NCBI GenBank assembly: GCA_028278225.1
Contig: JANQEU010000097.1
Span: 1 to 61,998, forward strand
Direction of reading: 5' to 3'
Source of the DNA: Cyclobacteriaceae bacterium
Lineage (GTDB): Bacteria > Bacteroidota > Bacteroidia > Cytophagales > Cyclobacteriaceae
DNA length: 61,998 bases
This document shows positions 17,529 through 26,234 of the stretch, in pieces; within the stretch, counting starts at the first letter, position 1, and every line of letters begins with the position of its first letter. The notes below the pieces were generated by a model that was given only the letters and a program-made list of their open reading frames with translations, did not search any database and was not told the origin of the DNA. Position numbers and translations under genes: made by a program.

Positions 17529-18830
17529 TTATGTAGGCACCGCTTCCCTTTCCTCTTTCTCACTTGTTGTTTTTTCAATGGTGGCTGTATCTTTCTTTGC
17601 AGGTTTTACCAATAAGATCAGAACGGTACCAATTAGTACAGTAATGCCTGAAATGGTAAACGCCATGGGGAAATTCCCCAGATCACCGAGTTTGCCCCCC
17701 AGGATTGGGCCGAGAATACCACCCACACCGTACGCCAGAAAGATCCATGGGTAATTCTGTCCAACGTTCCTGGCGCCAAAGGTATCTGCTGTGATGGCCG
17801 GGAACAAAGCAAATGCACCTCCATAGTTGAAACCGATCAGTGTAGCGCCCAGGTAAAGTAAATATTCATTTCCAGCCATGTAGGTAAATAAGATGACAAT
17901 TACGCCCTGCAATCCCGTCATAATGGTTATGGAGGTTTTACGGCCAATGTAGTCGCTGAAAAGGCCCCACAATATTCTTCCCAGCCCATTGGCGAGACTG
18001 AAAAATACTGCCATGGCCGTCCCCGCAATGGCACTGGCTTCCAGGGCTGATATTCCTGTAGCCTGTAGCGCTTCCATCGGATAGAGTTTCATCAATCCTA
18101 TTGACATCAGACCTGCTCCGGCGCTGAACGCGAATGTCAGGAAGATCAGGTAAAACTGGATTTTCCCCAGCATTTCGTTGCTGGTAAATTCACGATCCTC
18201 CTGGGCTGTGCCTTTAGCAGTTTCAATGAAGCCTTGAGGTACCCATCCTTTCGGTGGAAATTTCATCCAAATACCGCCGATAATTATAAGGGCAGTAAAG
18301 GCAATTCCATAAGTTACAAAGGTTTGACTTAACCCTATATTCAGGATCAGATTACCCCATGATCCTGCGAGTTTAACCCATAATAGTGCGCCAAATCCAA
18401 ACCCTGCAACGGATAATCCTGTGATCATGCCTTTTTTGTCCGGAAACCATCGCATACCAACGGCAATCGGTACCACATATGCAAAACCAACGCCGGCTCC
18501 ACTAAGCAATCCAATTAAAAACAGTAGTAGCCAGAAGTTGCTGCCACCCAATATACCGGCAAGGAAATATCCGGATCCAAATATCAAGCCTCCCAACCAA
18601 ACCAGTTTTTGTGGTCCCCATACTGCAAGCTTCTTTCCCGCCAATACCATAAATGCTGCAAATGAAGCCAGTCCTATCGCAAATACCCATTGCGTATTGG
18701 CTTTGGACCAACCCCCTTCCACAAGTGCAGGTGTAAAGACTGACCAGGCGTAAATGGCGCCGAGAGCAAGTTGAACAAGGATGGCTCCGACTACTACCAT
18801 TCCCCTGTTTTGGACTTTGGAATTTTCCAT
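17529..18830 (-). CDS. OFA-type MFS transporter (oxalate/formate antiporter-like)
   Basis: A 433-residue major facilitator with 12 predicted TM helices. The start GMVVVGAILVQLALGAIYAWSVF and the loop GMRWFPDKKGMITGLSVAGFGFGAL are signatures of the OFA family, as is FALFPAITADTFG in the second half. Members exchange small organic acids such as oxalate/formate or lactate; the substrate is not determinable here. A charged cytoplasmic tail follows the last TM. The gene is divergent from an outer-membrane porin gene (19068), a pairing that suggests both serve uptake of the same small anion. Confidence 0.87.
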   Translation of the reverse strand: MENSKVQNRGMVVVGAILVQLALGAIYAWSVFTPALVEGGWSKANTQWVFAIGLASFAAFMVLAGKKLAVWGPQKLVWLGGLIFGSGYFLAGILGGSNFWLLLFLIGLLSGAGVGFAYVVPIAVGMRWFPDKKGMITGLSVAGFGFGALLWVKLAGSWGNLILNIGLSQTFVTYGIAFTALIIIGGIWMKFPPKGWVPQGFIETAKGTAQEDREFTSNEMLGKIQFYLIFLTFAFSAGAGLMSIGLMKLYPMEALQATGISALEASAIAGTAMAVFFSLANGLGRILWGLFSDYIGRKTSITIMTGLQGVIVILFTYMAGNEYLLYLGATLIGFNYGGAFALFPAITADTFGARNVGQNYPWIFLAYGVGGILGPILGGKLGDLGNFPMAFTISGITVLIGTVLILLVKPAKKDTATIEKTTSEKEEREAVPT

Positions 18831-19067
18831 CTTCTTTTATTTAATTTTTTTGTTGTTGATCATGGTTGAAAATCAGGCCCGAAGGTATTAACCGGCCCTT
18901 TCTTATTACATGATCATTGTCATTCCCGGACGTCAAGTTAATCATTTCCCTGTGCACGAATGTGGGGCCAAATCAAACTGATTTTGTTCATGATGGCAAA
19001 TGATACCGGACAGAAAATTTTGTGAATTGGAGCCTACATTGCAACCCAAAACCAAAGGGGTATAATC

Positions 19068-20330
19068 ATGAATGGCGTTTCGAAAATACTGTGCACTAAC
19101 TTACTGATAATCAGTATAATAGCTCAGTCTTTTGGACAGGGGAGTGAAATAGTGCCAACGATTGACAGGTCTTACAAACCGATGACATTGAAAGTTGATG
19201 ATTCCGGCTATAAATATATCAGGTTCCTGATGTGGAATCAGTTTCTTCTAACCGGTGAGAACAATGAAAATGGAGATTTTAAGATCACGCCGGGGATCAA
19301 GCGATTCCGGTTCCTGACATACGCCCAGTTCACTCCGGATTTTATGATCTTAAGCCATTGGGGAGTAAATAATCTGGGCGTCCAGAATATGGATCCGGTG
19401 GGCAGCCGTTCCGACGGGCCACAGCTCTTCCTTCATGCTGCATGGATTGAATACCATCTTTACGGACAGGCGCTCACTGTTGGAGCGGGTCTGCACTATT
19501 GGAATGGACCTTCCCGTCAGTCCAGTGCCAGTACATTGACATTTTTGACCCTGGACAATTATCGCCAGGGCTGGAGTAAATTGGGATTAACGGATCAGTT
19601 TGCCCGGAATCTGGGAATGTTCGTAAAAGGGCAATATGGAAGATTTACCTATAATGTGTCATTGGATGCTCCCATAGTCAATTCCCTGGACGTAAGCAGG
19701 ATCCCTGCTGTGGGCAACGGAGAAACGCTCTATACGGGGCGGTATACTTCAGAAGATGCGTCTTGGATGTCTCAGGGATATTTTAAGTATGACTTTTTCG
19801 ACGTTGAATCCTGTGTTTTGCCTTATAAAGTTTGTTCACATTTAGCCCAGCAGCATGTTCTGTCAATTGGCGCAGGATATGTGGCCCATCCAAAGGGGAG
19901 CATCACGTATCAACCGGATGGAACCCTGCAGTCAAATGATGTATTTCAATATGCCGTTGATCTGTTTTATGACGTTCCTTTTGCCAGAACGGCTTTGACG
20001 ACTTACCTGGTGTATTACTACTTCGATTATGGACCAAACTACAGTTTGGGGACAACCTATGGTACCGGAAATTCCGTTTTTGGGAATGTCGGTTTCTTAT
20101 TGCCGATGATAGCCAACCGGTACCAGGTACAACCCTATGTGGCTTATAGTTACCGGGATTTTGAGGCGTTTGAAAAACGAGCGACCACCTTTCAGGTCGG
20201 CACAAACTTCTACCTTAACTTTCACCAGGCTAAATTGACCTTTGAGTATCTCAATACGCGCCCCAACTATTCGGAAATAAAACCGGATAATATTGAGCAA
20301 TGGCGATTACAGATGATGGTGTACATGTAA
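19068..20330 (+). CDS. Outer-membrane porin-like beta-barrel protein
   Basis: A 420-residue exported protein with a signal peptide (ILCTNLLIISIIAQSFGQ). The mature chain alternates hydrophobic and polar residues with many aromatic girdle residues (ALTTYLVYYYFDYG, YQVQPYVAYSYRDFE), and ends in an amphipathic strand (EQWRLQMMVYM), as expected for a porin barrel. It resembles porins annotated simply as hypothetical in Bacteroidota. The divergent OFA transporter 237 bp away suggests a shared transport substrate. The 237-bp intergenic region has no strong palindrome. Confidence 0.7.
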   Translation: MNGVSKILCTNLLIISIIAQSFGQGSEIVPTIDRSYKPMTLKVDDSGYKYIRFLMWNQFLLTGENNENGDFKITPGIKRFRFLTYAQFTPDFMILSHWGVNNLGVQNMDPVGSRSDGPQLFLHAAWIEYHLYGQALTVGAGLHYWNGPSRQSSASTLTFLTLDNYRQGWSKLGLTDQFARNLGMFVKGQYGRFTYNVSLDAPIVNSLDVSRIPAVGNGETLYTGRYTSEDASWMSQGYFKYDFFDVESCVLPYKVCSHLAQQHVLSIGAGYVAHPKGSITYQPDGTLQSNDVFQYAVDLFYDVPFARTALTTYLVYYYFDYGPNYSLGTTYGTGNSVFGNVGFLLPMIANRYQVQPYVAYSYRDFEAFEKRATTFQVGTNFYLNFHQAKLTFEYLNTRPNYSEIKPDNIEQWRLQMMVYM

Positions 20331-20525
20331 AAGTTTTCTGTTCGGGAAAGAAAGCTGCGAGGTGAAGAATGATCCTGATCTCATCTTAATTTAAAACCTG
20401 GGAAAAAGCTATTTATGTAACCCGGTCACATTTCGAATGAAGTGAGATATCTTTTTAAATTTAATAAAACTGGAATCTTATGGTGGGCAGTTTATTATTA
20501 TGCAAAGATTTCTCCTTCGTCGAAA

Positions 20526-20581
20526 AGACCGGGTCACGCAGACCGGGTCACGTAGACCGAGTCGCGTAGACCGGGTCACAA
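20526..20581. repeat. Four tandem copies of a 14-bp unit
   Basis: Units AGACCGGGTCACGC, AGACCGGGTCACGT, AGACCGAGTCGCGT and AGACCGGGTCACAA run head to tail, each containing the near-palindrome GACCGGGTC. They end 42 bp before the saccharopine reductase start. They could be regulator half-sites on a helical repeat longer than one turn, or a slippage-prone minisatellite. Confidence 0.85.
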
Positions 20582-20623
20582 GACGGTTTTTGAGGTTATT
20601 GAGTTCGGGTTATCTTAGCGATC

Positions 20624-21946
20624 ATGAAGAGTATTTTGGTTTTGGGGACCGGTTATGTGGTCAAACCCATGGTCGACTATTTTATAGACAAGTGCAAATA
20701 CCAGGTCCTTGTCGCCAGTCGTGATCCTAACCACCCGGCGCCTATCATAGCAGGCCGGACACTTGGCAAACGAGTACTTTGGCATGCCACACCACCTTAC
20801 GACGAACTGGATTCCATGGTCGAGGGGGTGGACCTGGTGGTAAGTATGATCCCGCCGCATATGCATCCCATTGTTGCAAAAGCATGTATAAAACACCACG
20901 TCAATATGGTGACTACCTCCTATATCAGTCCCGAGATGGCGGCAATGGAACAGGATGCGCTGGATGCCGGGATCCTGATACTGAATGAAATGGGAGAAGA
21001 TCCCGGTATGGACCACATGGGCGCCATGCTGATGGTAAACCTGGCCCATGCCGAAGGTGGAAAGATCATTGATTTCAAATCCTACGGATCGGGTATTCCT
21101 TCCTTCGAGTACAATAATAATCCCTTCGGATATAAACTGTCCTGGAGCCCAAAGGGGCTATTAAAGGCAGGTCAGACACCGGCCGTTTATATGAAAGATG
21201 GGAAAAAGGTACATGTCTCCAGTGAGGAACTGTTTGACCATAGCTGGCTGGTAGATGTTGACGGCCTCGGCACTTTCGAGACCTATCCTAACCGGGATGC
21301 AACGAATTACATCGACGACTATGGTCTTCATGGCATACCAAACTTCTACAGGGGACTGCTGCGTTATCCGGGGTATTGCAACTCCATGCAATGCTTCAAG
21401 GAGCTGAACCTCATGGATGAAGAAAAAGGACATAACCTGGAGGGAATGACCTACAGACAGTTTACAGCCAGGCTGTTAAAGGCTGATGTAAAGGGTGTAG
21501 AAGAGGCCGTAGCCGATAAACTGAACCTCAGGATGTCTTCGGATATCATGAAGCAGCTGAAGTGGCTGGGATTATTTGACGAGAAAGAGATACCCACGAT
21601 CAAGAGCACAAATGCCGACCTGTTGTTGGGATTGCTACAGGAAAAGCTGGCCTACCGCGAACATGAAAAGGATATGATCATAGTGCACAATGAAGCGCGG
21701 GTTGAATTCCCTAACCGGATTGAAAAAAGAACCGCTACGATGCGTGTGGAGGGCATACCATATGGGCATTCCGCTATGGCACGGGCGGTCTCATTACCTG
21801 CTTCCATTGCATCCAGGATGATCCTGGAAGGAACGATCAGAAATAAGGGTATCCTGAAGCCCACGATAAAGGAAGTCTACCAGCCGGTGTTGGATGAACT
21901 GGAAACTCACGGGTTCAAGTTCGAATACAAGATGAAGGTACTCTGA
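20624..21946 (+). CDS. Saccharopine dehydrogenase (saccharopine-forming/reductase family)
   Basis: A 440-residue oxidoreductase with an N-terminal Rossmann fold (ILVLGTGYVVKPMVDYFI, GxGxxxxP type) and the conserved saccharopine-reductase segments VVSMIPPHMHPIVAKACIKHHVNMVTTSY and NEMGEDPGMDHMGAM, with GYKLSWSPKGLL. It belongs to the lysine aminoadipate-pathway enzymes that interconvert aminoadipate semialdehyde + glutamate and saccharopine. A partner lysine-2-oxoglutarate reductase gene is not visible; the more distant family member at 12258 is not obviously that partner. Four 14-bp tandem repeats precede it. It converges with the YfcC gene with no gap between the stops. Confidence 0.87.
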   Translation: MKSILVLGTGYVVKPMVDYFIDKCKYQVLVASRDPNHPAPIIAGRTLGKRVLWHATPPYDELDSMVEGVDLVVSMIPPHMHPIVAKACIKHHVNMVTTSYISPEMAAMEQDALDAGILILNEMGEDPGMDHMGAMLMVNLAHAEGGKIIDFKSYGSGIPSFEYNNNPFGYKLSWSPKGLLKAGQTPAVYMKDGKKVHVSSEELFDHSWLVDVDGLGTFETYPNRDATNYIDDYGLHGIPNFYRGLLRYPGYCNSMQCFKELNLMDEEKGHNLEGMTYRQFTARLLKADVKGVEEAVADKLNLRMSSDIMKQLKWLGLFDEKEIPTIKSTNADLLLGLLQEKLAYREHEKDMIIVHNEARVEFPNRIEKRTATMRVEGIPYGHSAMARAVSLPASIASRMILEGTIRNKGILKPTIKEVYQPVLDELETHGFKFEYKMKVL

Positions 21947-23437
21947 TCAGATCACCCACAGGTCCAGCAAAAGCATCACGCAGCTTAGCAGAAACAGCCA
22001 TCCCATCAGCGGCGTTACAAACCGAATCCAGGTGTTGTAATTGAGATTTACCATGGCCAGCGATGGCAGGATCAGTTCGGTAGGTGAAATGAGGTACATG
22101 AGACCTGCGCCGAAAAGATAGGCATTCACTACGGTGTCGCCCGATACGCCGATGGCTATTGCCAGTGCCCCAATGATCGGCATGGTAACTACAGCCAGGC
22201 CCGAGGTGGAGGAGATCAAAAGGGCCAAAACAAAGAATACAACCAGGAGCCCGATAACAAAGATCCCGTGAGGAACACCTGACACCATATCCGTCAGATG
22301 AAAAAGGATCGTATCGATGATATTGCCTTCCTGTAGAATGATCGTAACGCCCCGGGCAAAACCAATGACCATGGCCACACCGATCAGTTCGGCTGCCCCC
22401 TCTACAAAGGACTTTACAAATTTCTTTTCACTCATTCTCAGCAAAAAGGCGGATACGATAGCCGAACCCAAAAAGAGGGCGGACATTTCGGTCATCCACC
22501 AGTGCAACCGTACCACGCCGAACACCAGCATCACGAATGTCAGTCCAAATACTACCAGCATCAGCTTCGACCTGAGATCGATTTTGGTGGTACCGGTTTC
22601 GATCAGCTCGAAATGATTCTTAACTTCCGGTTCCAGCCTGTGTACCAGGGAAGTTTTCGGGTTTTTGCGCACCCTTTCCGCATACCGGATGATATAAACC
22701 AGGCTGACAACCATGGCAGAGGCCAGCATGATCAGGCGAAGAGTGAGGCCCGTTGTCCAGTTGACGCCGGCGGCGTTGGATGCGATGATCACGGAAAAAG
22801 GATTGATCGTGGCAGCCATATTGCCGATATGGGCGCCCACAAAGATCACAGCGAGAGGGACAAGAAGATCATACCCCGCCGCTACCAACACCGGTACCAG
22901 GATCGGGTAGAAGGTGATCGTTTCCTCCGCAAGGCCAAAAGTGGTGCCACCTGCAGCCATCAGTAGTGACAATATGATGATCAGCCACTTTTCCCTGCCG
23001 CGGAAGCGTTCGGTCAATAACCGTGTTCCCTTTTCCAGAATGCCGGTCTCATTGAAAACCCGGATGAACCCCCCGATCATCAGCACAAAAAGGATGATGT
23101 CGACCGTGTCGTAGATCCCTTTCAATGGCGCCTGTATGATCGCGATCAGCCCCCGGGGATTTCGTCCGGTTGGGATGTACGTGCCCGGAATGGTGACGGC
23201 CCTGGTGATCTCATTGTTGGTGAATTTTTCGAGCTGTATGGGTACGGATAAACTATCCAGGACATTTTGCGAAGCTGCTATCCCTGATACCTTGCCTGAG
23301 GGATCTGTGATCAGGAAAGTATTGTTGTCGTAGGCAAGTGTGGAATACTGTCCGGCCGGGACCAGCCATGTGGCCAGTGCACAGACAAGAATGACAATGA
23401 AGATTACGGTAAGGGGAGTGGGGAAGGACTTAAACAA
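21947..23437 (-). CDS. YfcC family transporter
   Basis: A 496-residue membrane protein with about 12 TM segments. The N-terminus (PTPLTVIFIVILVCALATWLVPAGQYS) and the conserved GLAEETITFYPILVPVLVAAGYD and SSTSGLAVVTMPIIGALAIAIG regions identify the YfcC/arginine-ornithine-antiporter-like group (ion transporter superfamily). Members are thought to move amino acids, peptides or C4-dicarboxylates. The only in-frame start near the conserved N-terminus is TTG at 23437; no upstream ATG is seen. The stop abuts that of the saccharopine reductase on the opposite strand. Confidence 0.85.
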   Translation of the reverse strand: MFKSFPTPLTVIFIVILVCALATWLVPAGQYSTLAYDNNTFLITDPSGKVSGIAASQNVLDSLSVPIQLEKFTNNEITRAVTIPGTYIPTGRNPRGLIAIIQAPLKGIYDTVDIILFVLMIGGFIRVFNETGILEKGTRLLTERFRGREKWLIIILSLLMAAGGTTFGLAEETITFYPILVPVLVAAGYDLLVPLAVIFVGAHIGNMAATINPFSVIIASNAAGVNWTTGLTLRLIMLASAMVVSLVYIIRYAERVRKNPKTSLVHRLEPEVKNHFELIETGTTKIDLRSKLMLVVFGLTFVMLVFGVVRLHWWMTEMSALFLGSAIVSAFLLRMSEKKFVKSFVEGAAELIGVAMVIGFARGVTIILQEGNIIDTILFHLTDMVSGVPHGIFVIGLLVVFFVLALLISSTSGLAVVTMPIIGALAIAIGVSGDTVVNAYLFGAGLMYLISPTELILPSLAMVNLNYNTWIRFVTPLMGWLFLLSCVMLLLDLWVI

Positions 23438-23756
23438 GGCTGTTATCGGATGGTTAAGATTGGGTCAATTTATTTAATAATTGACAAATGGGATGGATGT
23501 CAGGGTTTTCATCAGGTGTAATCCGTACTTAGCCGCTTATAAGTACTCGTAAGCATTTAATAAAATGGATAATTCAGGATGCCGAATGGCAAAGTCAAGT
23601 AGCGTTTTTATGTTTAACGGCTTTGTGGGTTATCTTTACATGTAGGCGTTTAGGCGGTTGCGCTTATTCACTAGTTAGATTTAATAGTCCTCCGAGAAAT
23701 AAATCACAAGTTTTAGTTTGATGTATGATTTTTTTGAACTATTTCATTAGTTACAT
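23438..23756. other. Non-coding edge of the accessory island
   Basis: This stretch has no recognisable gene. Base composition becomes clearly more AT-rich past about 23690, into the AbiE genes. Around 23611-23686 are short segments reminiscent of integron attC ends (GTTTAAC and GTTAGAT), but the expected internal pairing is not convincing. Confidence 0.4.
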
Positions 23757-23786
23757 GATTATATTAGCATGTATGCTAATATAATC
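23757..23786. promoter_or_regulatory. Upstream operator palindrome (O1) of the abiEi-like gene
   Basis: GATTATATTAGCAT, two bases, then ATGCTAATATAATC: a perfect 14-bp inverted repeat spanning 30 bp. It lies just upstream of the -33 element. It shares the core TAGCATrTATGCTA with the second palindrome at 23826-23855. Confidence 0.85.
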
Positions 23787-23793
23787 AGAACAC

Positions 23794-23824
23794 TTGACTT
23801 TTTCAAGAAAATTCCATAAATTTG
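23794..23824 (+). promoter_or_regulatory. Promoter of the abiEi-like gene
   Basis: TTG at 23794-23796 and TAAATTTG at 23817-23824, separated by 20 bp, match the Bacteroidota TTG/TAnnTTTG promoter exactly. It lies between the two palindromes, so transcription would start inside the second one. Confidence 0.75.
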
Positions 23825-23825
23825 C

Positions 23826-23855
23826 AATACCTATAGCATATATGCTATAGGTATT
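23826..23855. promoter_or_regulatory. Downstream operator palindrome (O2) of the abiEi-like gene
   Basis: A perfect 30-bp palindrome with half-site AATACCTATAGCATA, lying over the expected transcription start and ending 16 bp before the start codon. Centre-to-centre distance to O1 is 69 bp. Two inverted repeats in the promoter match how characterised AbiEi antitoxins autorepress. Confidence 0.85.
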
Positions 23856-23871
23856 TAGTAATTCGCGAAAA

Positions 23872-24747
23872 ATGACAAAAAAAAGGTGGTTCCATGAGTC
23901 AAAAGATATCATTGAGAATTATTTTGAACAGAACGATCAAAAAGCCTACTCCCTAAGAAACCTACAAAATTTAATCAACGAAAAAAAAAGGGAGTGGAAA
24001 GCACCACCAAAAAAATCATCCAATAAAATAATTGACGAATTAGTTGAGAACTCTAAGCTAAATGAATATCTCATTAGCCAAGGGACAATTATATATACTT
24101 GGAACACTCGTGACGAACTAACAATTGTCAATGCAATCCGAAATACCGGGTATTTCACACATTATTCTTCTGTTTTCATTCACCAGCTTAGTCTCCAAAT
24201 ACCTAAGGTGTATTATCTAAATTATGAGCATGCCCGTTCTAGCAGTAGCAAAGGTATTTTGACTCAAGATTCAATAGATAACGCATTTTCCAAACCTCAA
24301 AGAAAAACAGAAGCCACGGTATCTTTCCAAAACAAAAAAATCTACCTTCTAAACAGTAAATACACCGGAAAACTTGGTGTAATAAAAGAGTTGGGTCCTG
24401 ACAAGTACTATCATTATACTGATTTAGAACGCACTCTTATCGATATCGCAGTAAGACCTGCATATTCAGGTGGAGTATTTGAGGTCATAGATATTTACAG
24501 AAATGCCAAGAATTCGCTTGATCCAAACAAGTTAAGAAGATATCTGAATGAATTAGATTATACCTATCCTTATCATCAGGTAATTGGCTTCTATCTCCAA
24601 GTTTCAGGGTTTGATAGCGAGTATATCAAGCCTTTTCATAAAGATATTCACTACAACTTCTACTTAACATACGATATTCGTACTAAGGAATATTCTAGAA
24701 AATGGAAATTATACTATCCCAAAGGGATCAAGTATGAAGATGTTTAA
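23872..24747 (+). CDS. AbiEi-like antitoxin (type IV toxin-antitoxin)
   Basis: A 291-residue protein of the AbiEi antitoxin superfamily: an N-terminal winged-helix-like region (residues ~1-90), then ELTIVNAIRNTGYFTHYSSVFIHQL, the usual start of the AbiEi C-terminal domain, and YYHYTDLERTLIDIAVRPAYSGG, matching the conserved TxLERTLID element. In known AbiE systems the protein represses its own promoter via the winged helix and antagonises the nucleotidyltransferase toxin without forming a stable complex. The gene is AT-rich. Instead of leading an antitoxin-toxin operon, it converges on the toxin gene, overlapping its 3' end by 20 bp. Two palindromic operators flank its promoter. Confidence 0.82.
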   Translation: MTKKRWFHESKDIIENYFEQNDQKAYSLRNLQNLINEKKREWKAPPKKSSNKIIDELVENSKLNEYLISQGTIIYTWNTRDELTIVNAIRNTGYFTHYSSVFIHQLSLQIPKVYYLNYEHARSSSSKGILTQDSIDNAFSKPQRKTEATVSFQNKKIYLLNSKYTGKLGVIKELGPDKYYHYTDLERTLIDIAVRPAYSGGVFEVIDIYRNAKNSLDPNKLRRYLNELDYTYPYHQVIGFYLQVSGFDSEYIKPFHKDIHYNFYLTYDIRTKEYSRKWKLYYPKGIKYEDV

Positions 24748-25597
24748 ATAGTTCGATTACCAGATTAAAGTAATGGTCAAATGTCTCCAATTCAAAATCC
24801 TGATTTAGGGTTTGCAAAACACTTTCCCAATCACCGTGGTGAAAATCGTGATAATTTGGTATAAGGGATATGAATTTCAGTGGAACCCTTTTAGCATCGA
24901 AAATCAGCTTAGCCAAATGAATATTTTCATTGGATCGAAAATCCAAATTGAAATGCTTTGTTACATTGACAATATCGTAGAAATCACGAGCTCTGGGTCT
25001 GTTAGTCATCGATTTTACAATCTTGCGGTATTCTTCTGTTTGCTGACATATTGCTCTCAATTTTTCAAGACAAATCATTTCTGGAGAATAAACTTGAACA
25101 ATCGCTCCATCTAAATCCTTTGTCTTGCTTTTCCCAACATATTCGTATTTGCTAATGTCGACCGTGAATTTTGTCGAACCTTTTTTACCAATGGCCAATG
25201 ATTCTCTTCTCAACTTGTCTAAATTGTCCGAATACTTTTCATACTTAGTATTTTCAATCAATTTGAACTCCAGCAAGTATCCTCCCCAAAATTCAATGAG
25301 GGATTTATCAATTATTGAAGGCTTATCATAAAATTTCACATCGAAAGCAACTAAATTTTCCTTTTGAAATTCATTGTTGAGAAGGAAGGTCGCTTGATTC
25401 TTCATTCGGATTTTTTCTTCTTTAGAAAAGTCATTTTGAATTGAAAAATCAATATCAATAGAACCACGGCTCGTAATATCATAAGCCAAATCCAGGGCAT
25501 TGCCTCCTTTCAATACCAAAATGCCCATGAATATTTCATCTGACACAAGAGCCGATACTGTCCTTTTTTTAACAACTGCGAGTAGTGAATCGCTCAA
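24728..25597 (-). CDS. AbiEii/AbiGii-family nucleotidyltransferase toxin
   Basis: A 289-residue DNA-polymerase-beta-like nucleotidyltransferase. Motif I is LKGGNALDLAYDITSRGSIDID (GG at 31-32, acidic pair D48/D50), motif II is YSPEMICLEKLRAICQ, and RPRARDFYDIVNV is the third conserved block, all as in AbiEii toxins. Relatives add nucleotides to tRNA 3' ends or otherwise block translation. The start is a TTG at 25597; the first in-frame ATG falls just before motif I and would remove the N-terminal helix. It is encoded opposite to the antitoxin, so it needs its own promoter, for which no clear match was found. Confidence 0.83.
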   Translation of the reverse strand: MSDSLLAVVKKRTVSALVSDEIFMGILVLKGGNALDLAYDITSRGSIDIDFSIQNDFSKEEKIRMKNQATFLLNNEFQKENLVAFDVKFYDKPSIIDKSLIEFWGGYLLEFKLIENTKYEKYSDNLDKLRRESLAIGKKGSTKFTVDISKYEYVGKSKTKDLDGAIVQVYSPEMICLEKLRAICQQTEEYRKIVKSMTNRPRARDFYDIVNVTKHFNLDFRSNENIHLAKLIFDAKRVPLKFISLIPNYHDFHHGDWESVLQTLNQDFELETFDHYFNLVIELFKHLHT

Positions 25598-26012
25598 TTG
25601 GACTAAGTAGATTACTGCAACCTTAAAATACTAAAACATAAACTAAACAAATAAATCCGAATGACTACTAAATCTAATATTAGGTAAAGAACGCATGGTT
25701 GAGCTGAGTAATCTGTAGACTTGATGAGAAAAAGCCCCTCTCTTGCTCTCCTTGAGGGTTTTGGTTATATAGAAACACCTGAGCATTTCGAGACAAGAGA
25801 CTTCAGATGTGTTCAATCAGATACTTTGACCGATTGGAGCAGAAATCGCTATCTTCATGGCAGTTTAGAGTCTTGGGCAGCCACGCGCTTTACCAAGGCC
25901 GTCCCATCCATGATCTGTGGCGCCACAGACCATGGATATAATGATACTTTCCATGGATGTAGACGTTATGGAGTATTGAACCACTTGGAGAGGATTTCGT
26001 AACTTTACTGCT
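25598..26012. other. Intergenic region with repeat copy A and no convincing gene
   Basis: The region holds a short CTAATATTAG palindrome (25674-25683), the first copy of the 32-bp palindromic element and a frame of 93 codons (25721-26002) that runs through that element and resembles nothing known. It probably contains the toxin promoter at its left and the DUF433 promoter at its right. Confidence 0.45.
25906..25937 (+). repeat. 32-bp palindromic element, copy A
   Basis: ATCCATGATCTGTGGC + GCCACAGACCATGGAT, with one mismatched position in the arms. It is preceded by a C-run and followed by ATA, as in the other copies. Confidence 0.85.
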
Positions 26013-26234
26013 ATGAACTACCACGAACTCATAGAAATTAGAGCTGACAAGAGATTTGGAAAACCTTGTATCAAGAGTACAAGAATCTCTGTTTATGATG
26101 TGCTCAATTGGCTGTCTAATGGAATGAGTCGGGAAGACATCAAATCAGATTTCAAAGAAATATCTGACGAAATGATTGATGCTTGTCTAGCCTATGCAGC
26201 GGACAAGGAACGTAGATTAATTACTGTTCCGTGA
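26013..26234 (+). CDS. DUF433 protein, putative antitoxin
   Basis: A 73-residue complete DUF433 protein: ADKRFGKPCIKSTRISVYDVLNWLSNGMSREDI contains the family's GKPCIxxTRI and VYDVLxWLxxG patterns, followed by a helix-turn-helix-like DEMIDACLAYAADKE. DUF433 proteins are encoded next to DUF5615 PIN-like proteins and are regarded as the antitoxin half. The stop overlaps the GTG start of the next gene by 4 bp (GTGA). Upstream lies the palindromic repeat copy A. Confidence 0.88.
   Translation: MNYHELIEIRADKRFGKPCIKSTRISVYDVLNWLSNGMSREDIKSDFKEISDEMIDACLAYAADKERRLITVP

Noticed and set aside
23611-23686. Possible integron attC site (GTTTAAC ... GTTAGAT)
   Set aside because: The outer heptamers fit the loose consensus, but the inner arms do not pair well and no further sites or integrase gene occur, so an integron cassette is not supported.
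25721-26002. 93-codon plus-strand frame upstream of the first DUF433 gene
   Set aside because: It runs through repeat copy A, has no recognisable family, no promoter and a composition unlike the neighbouring genes, so it was not called as a gene.
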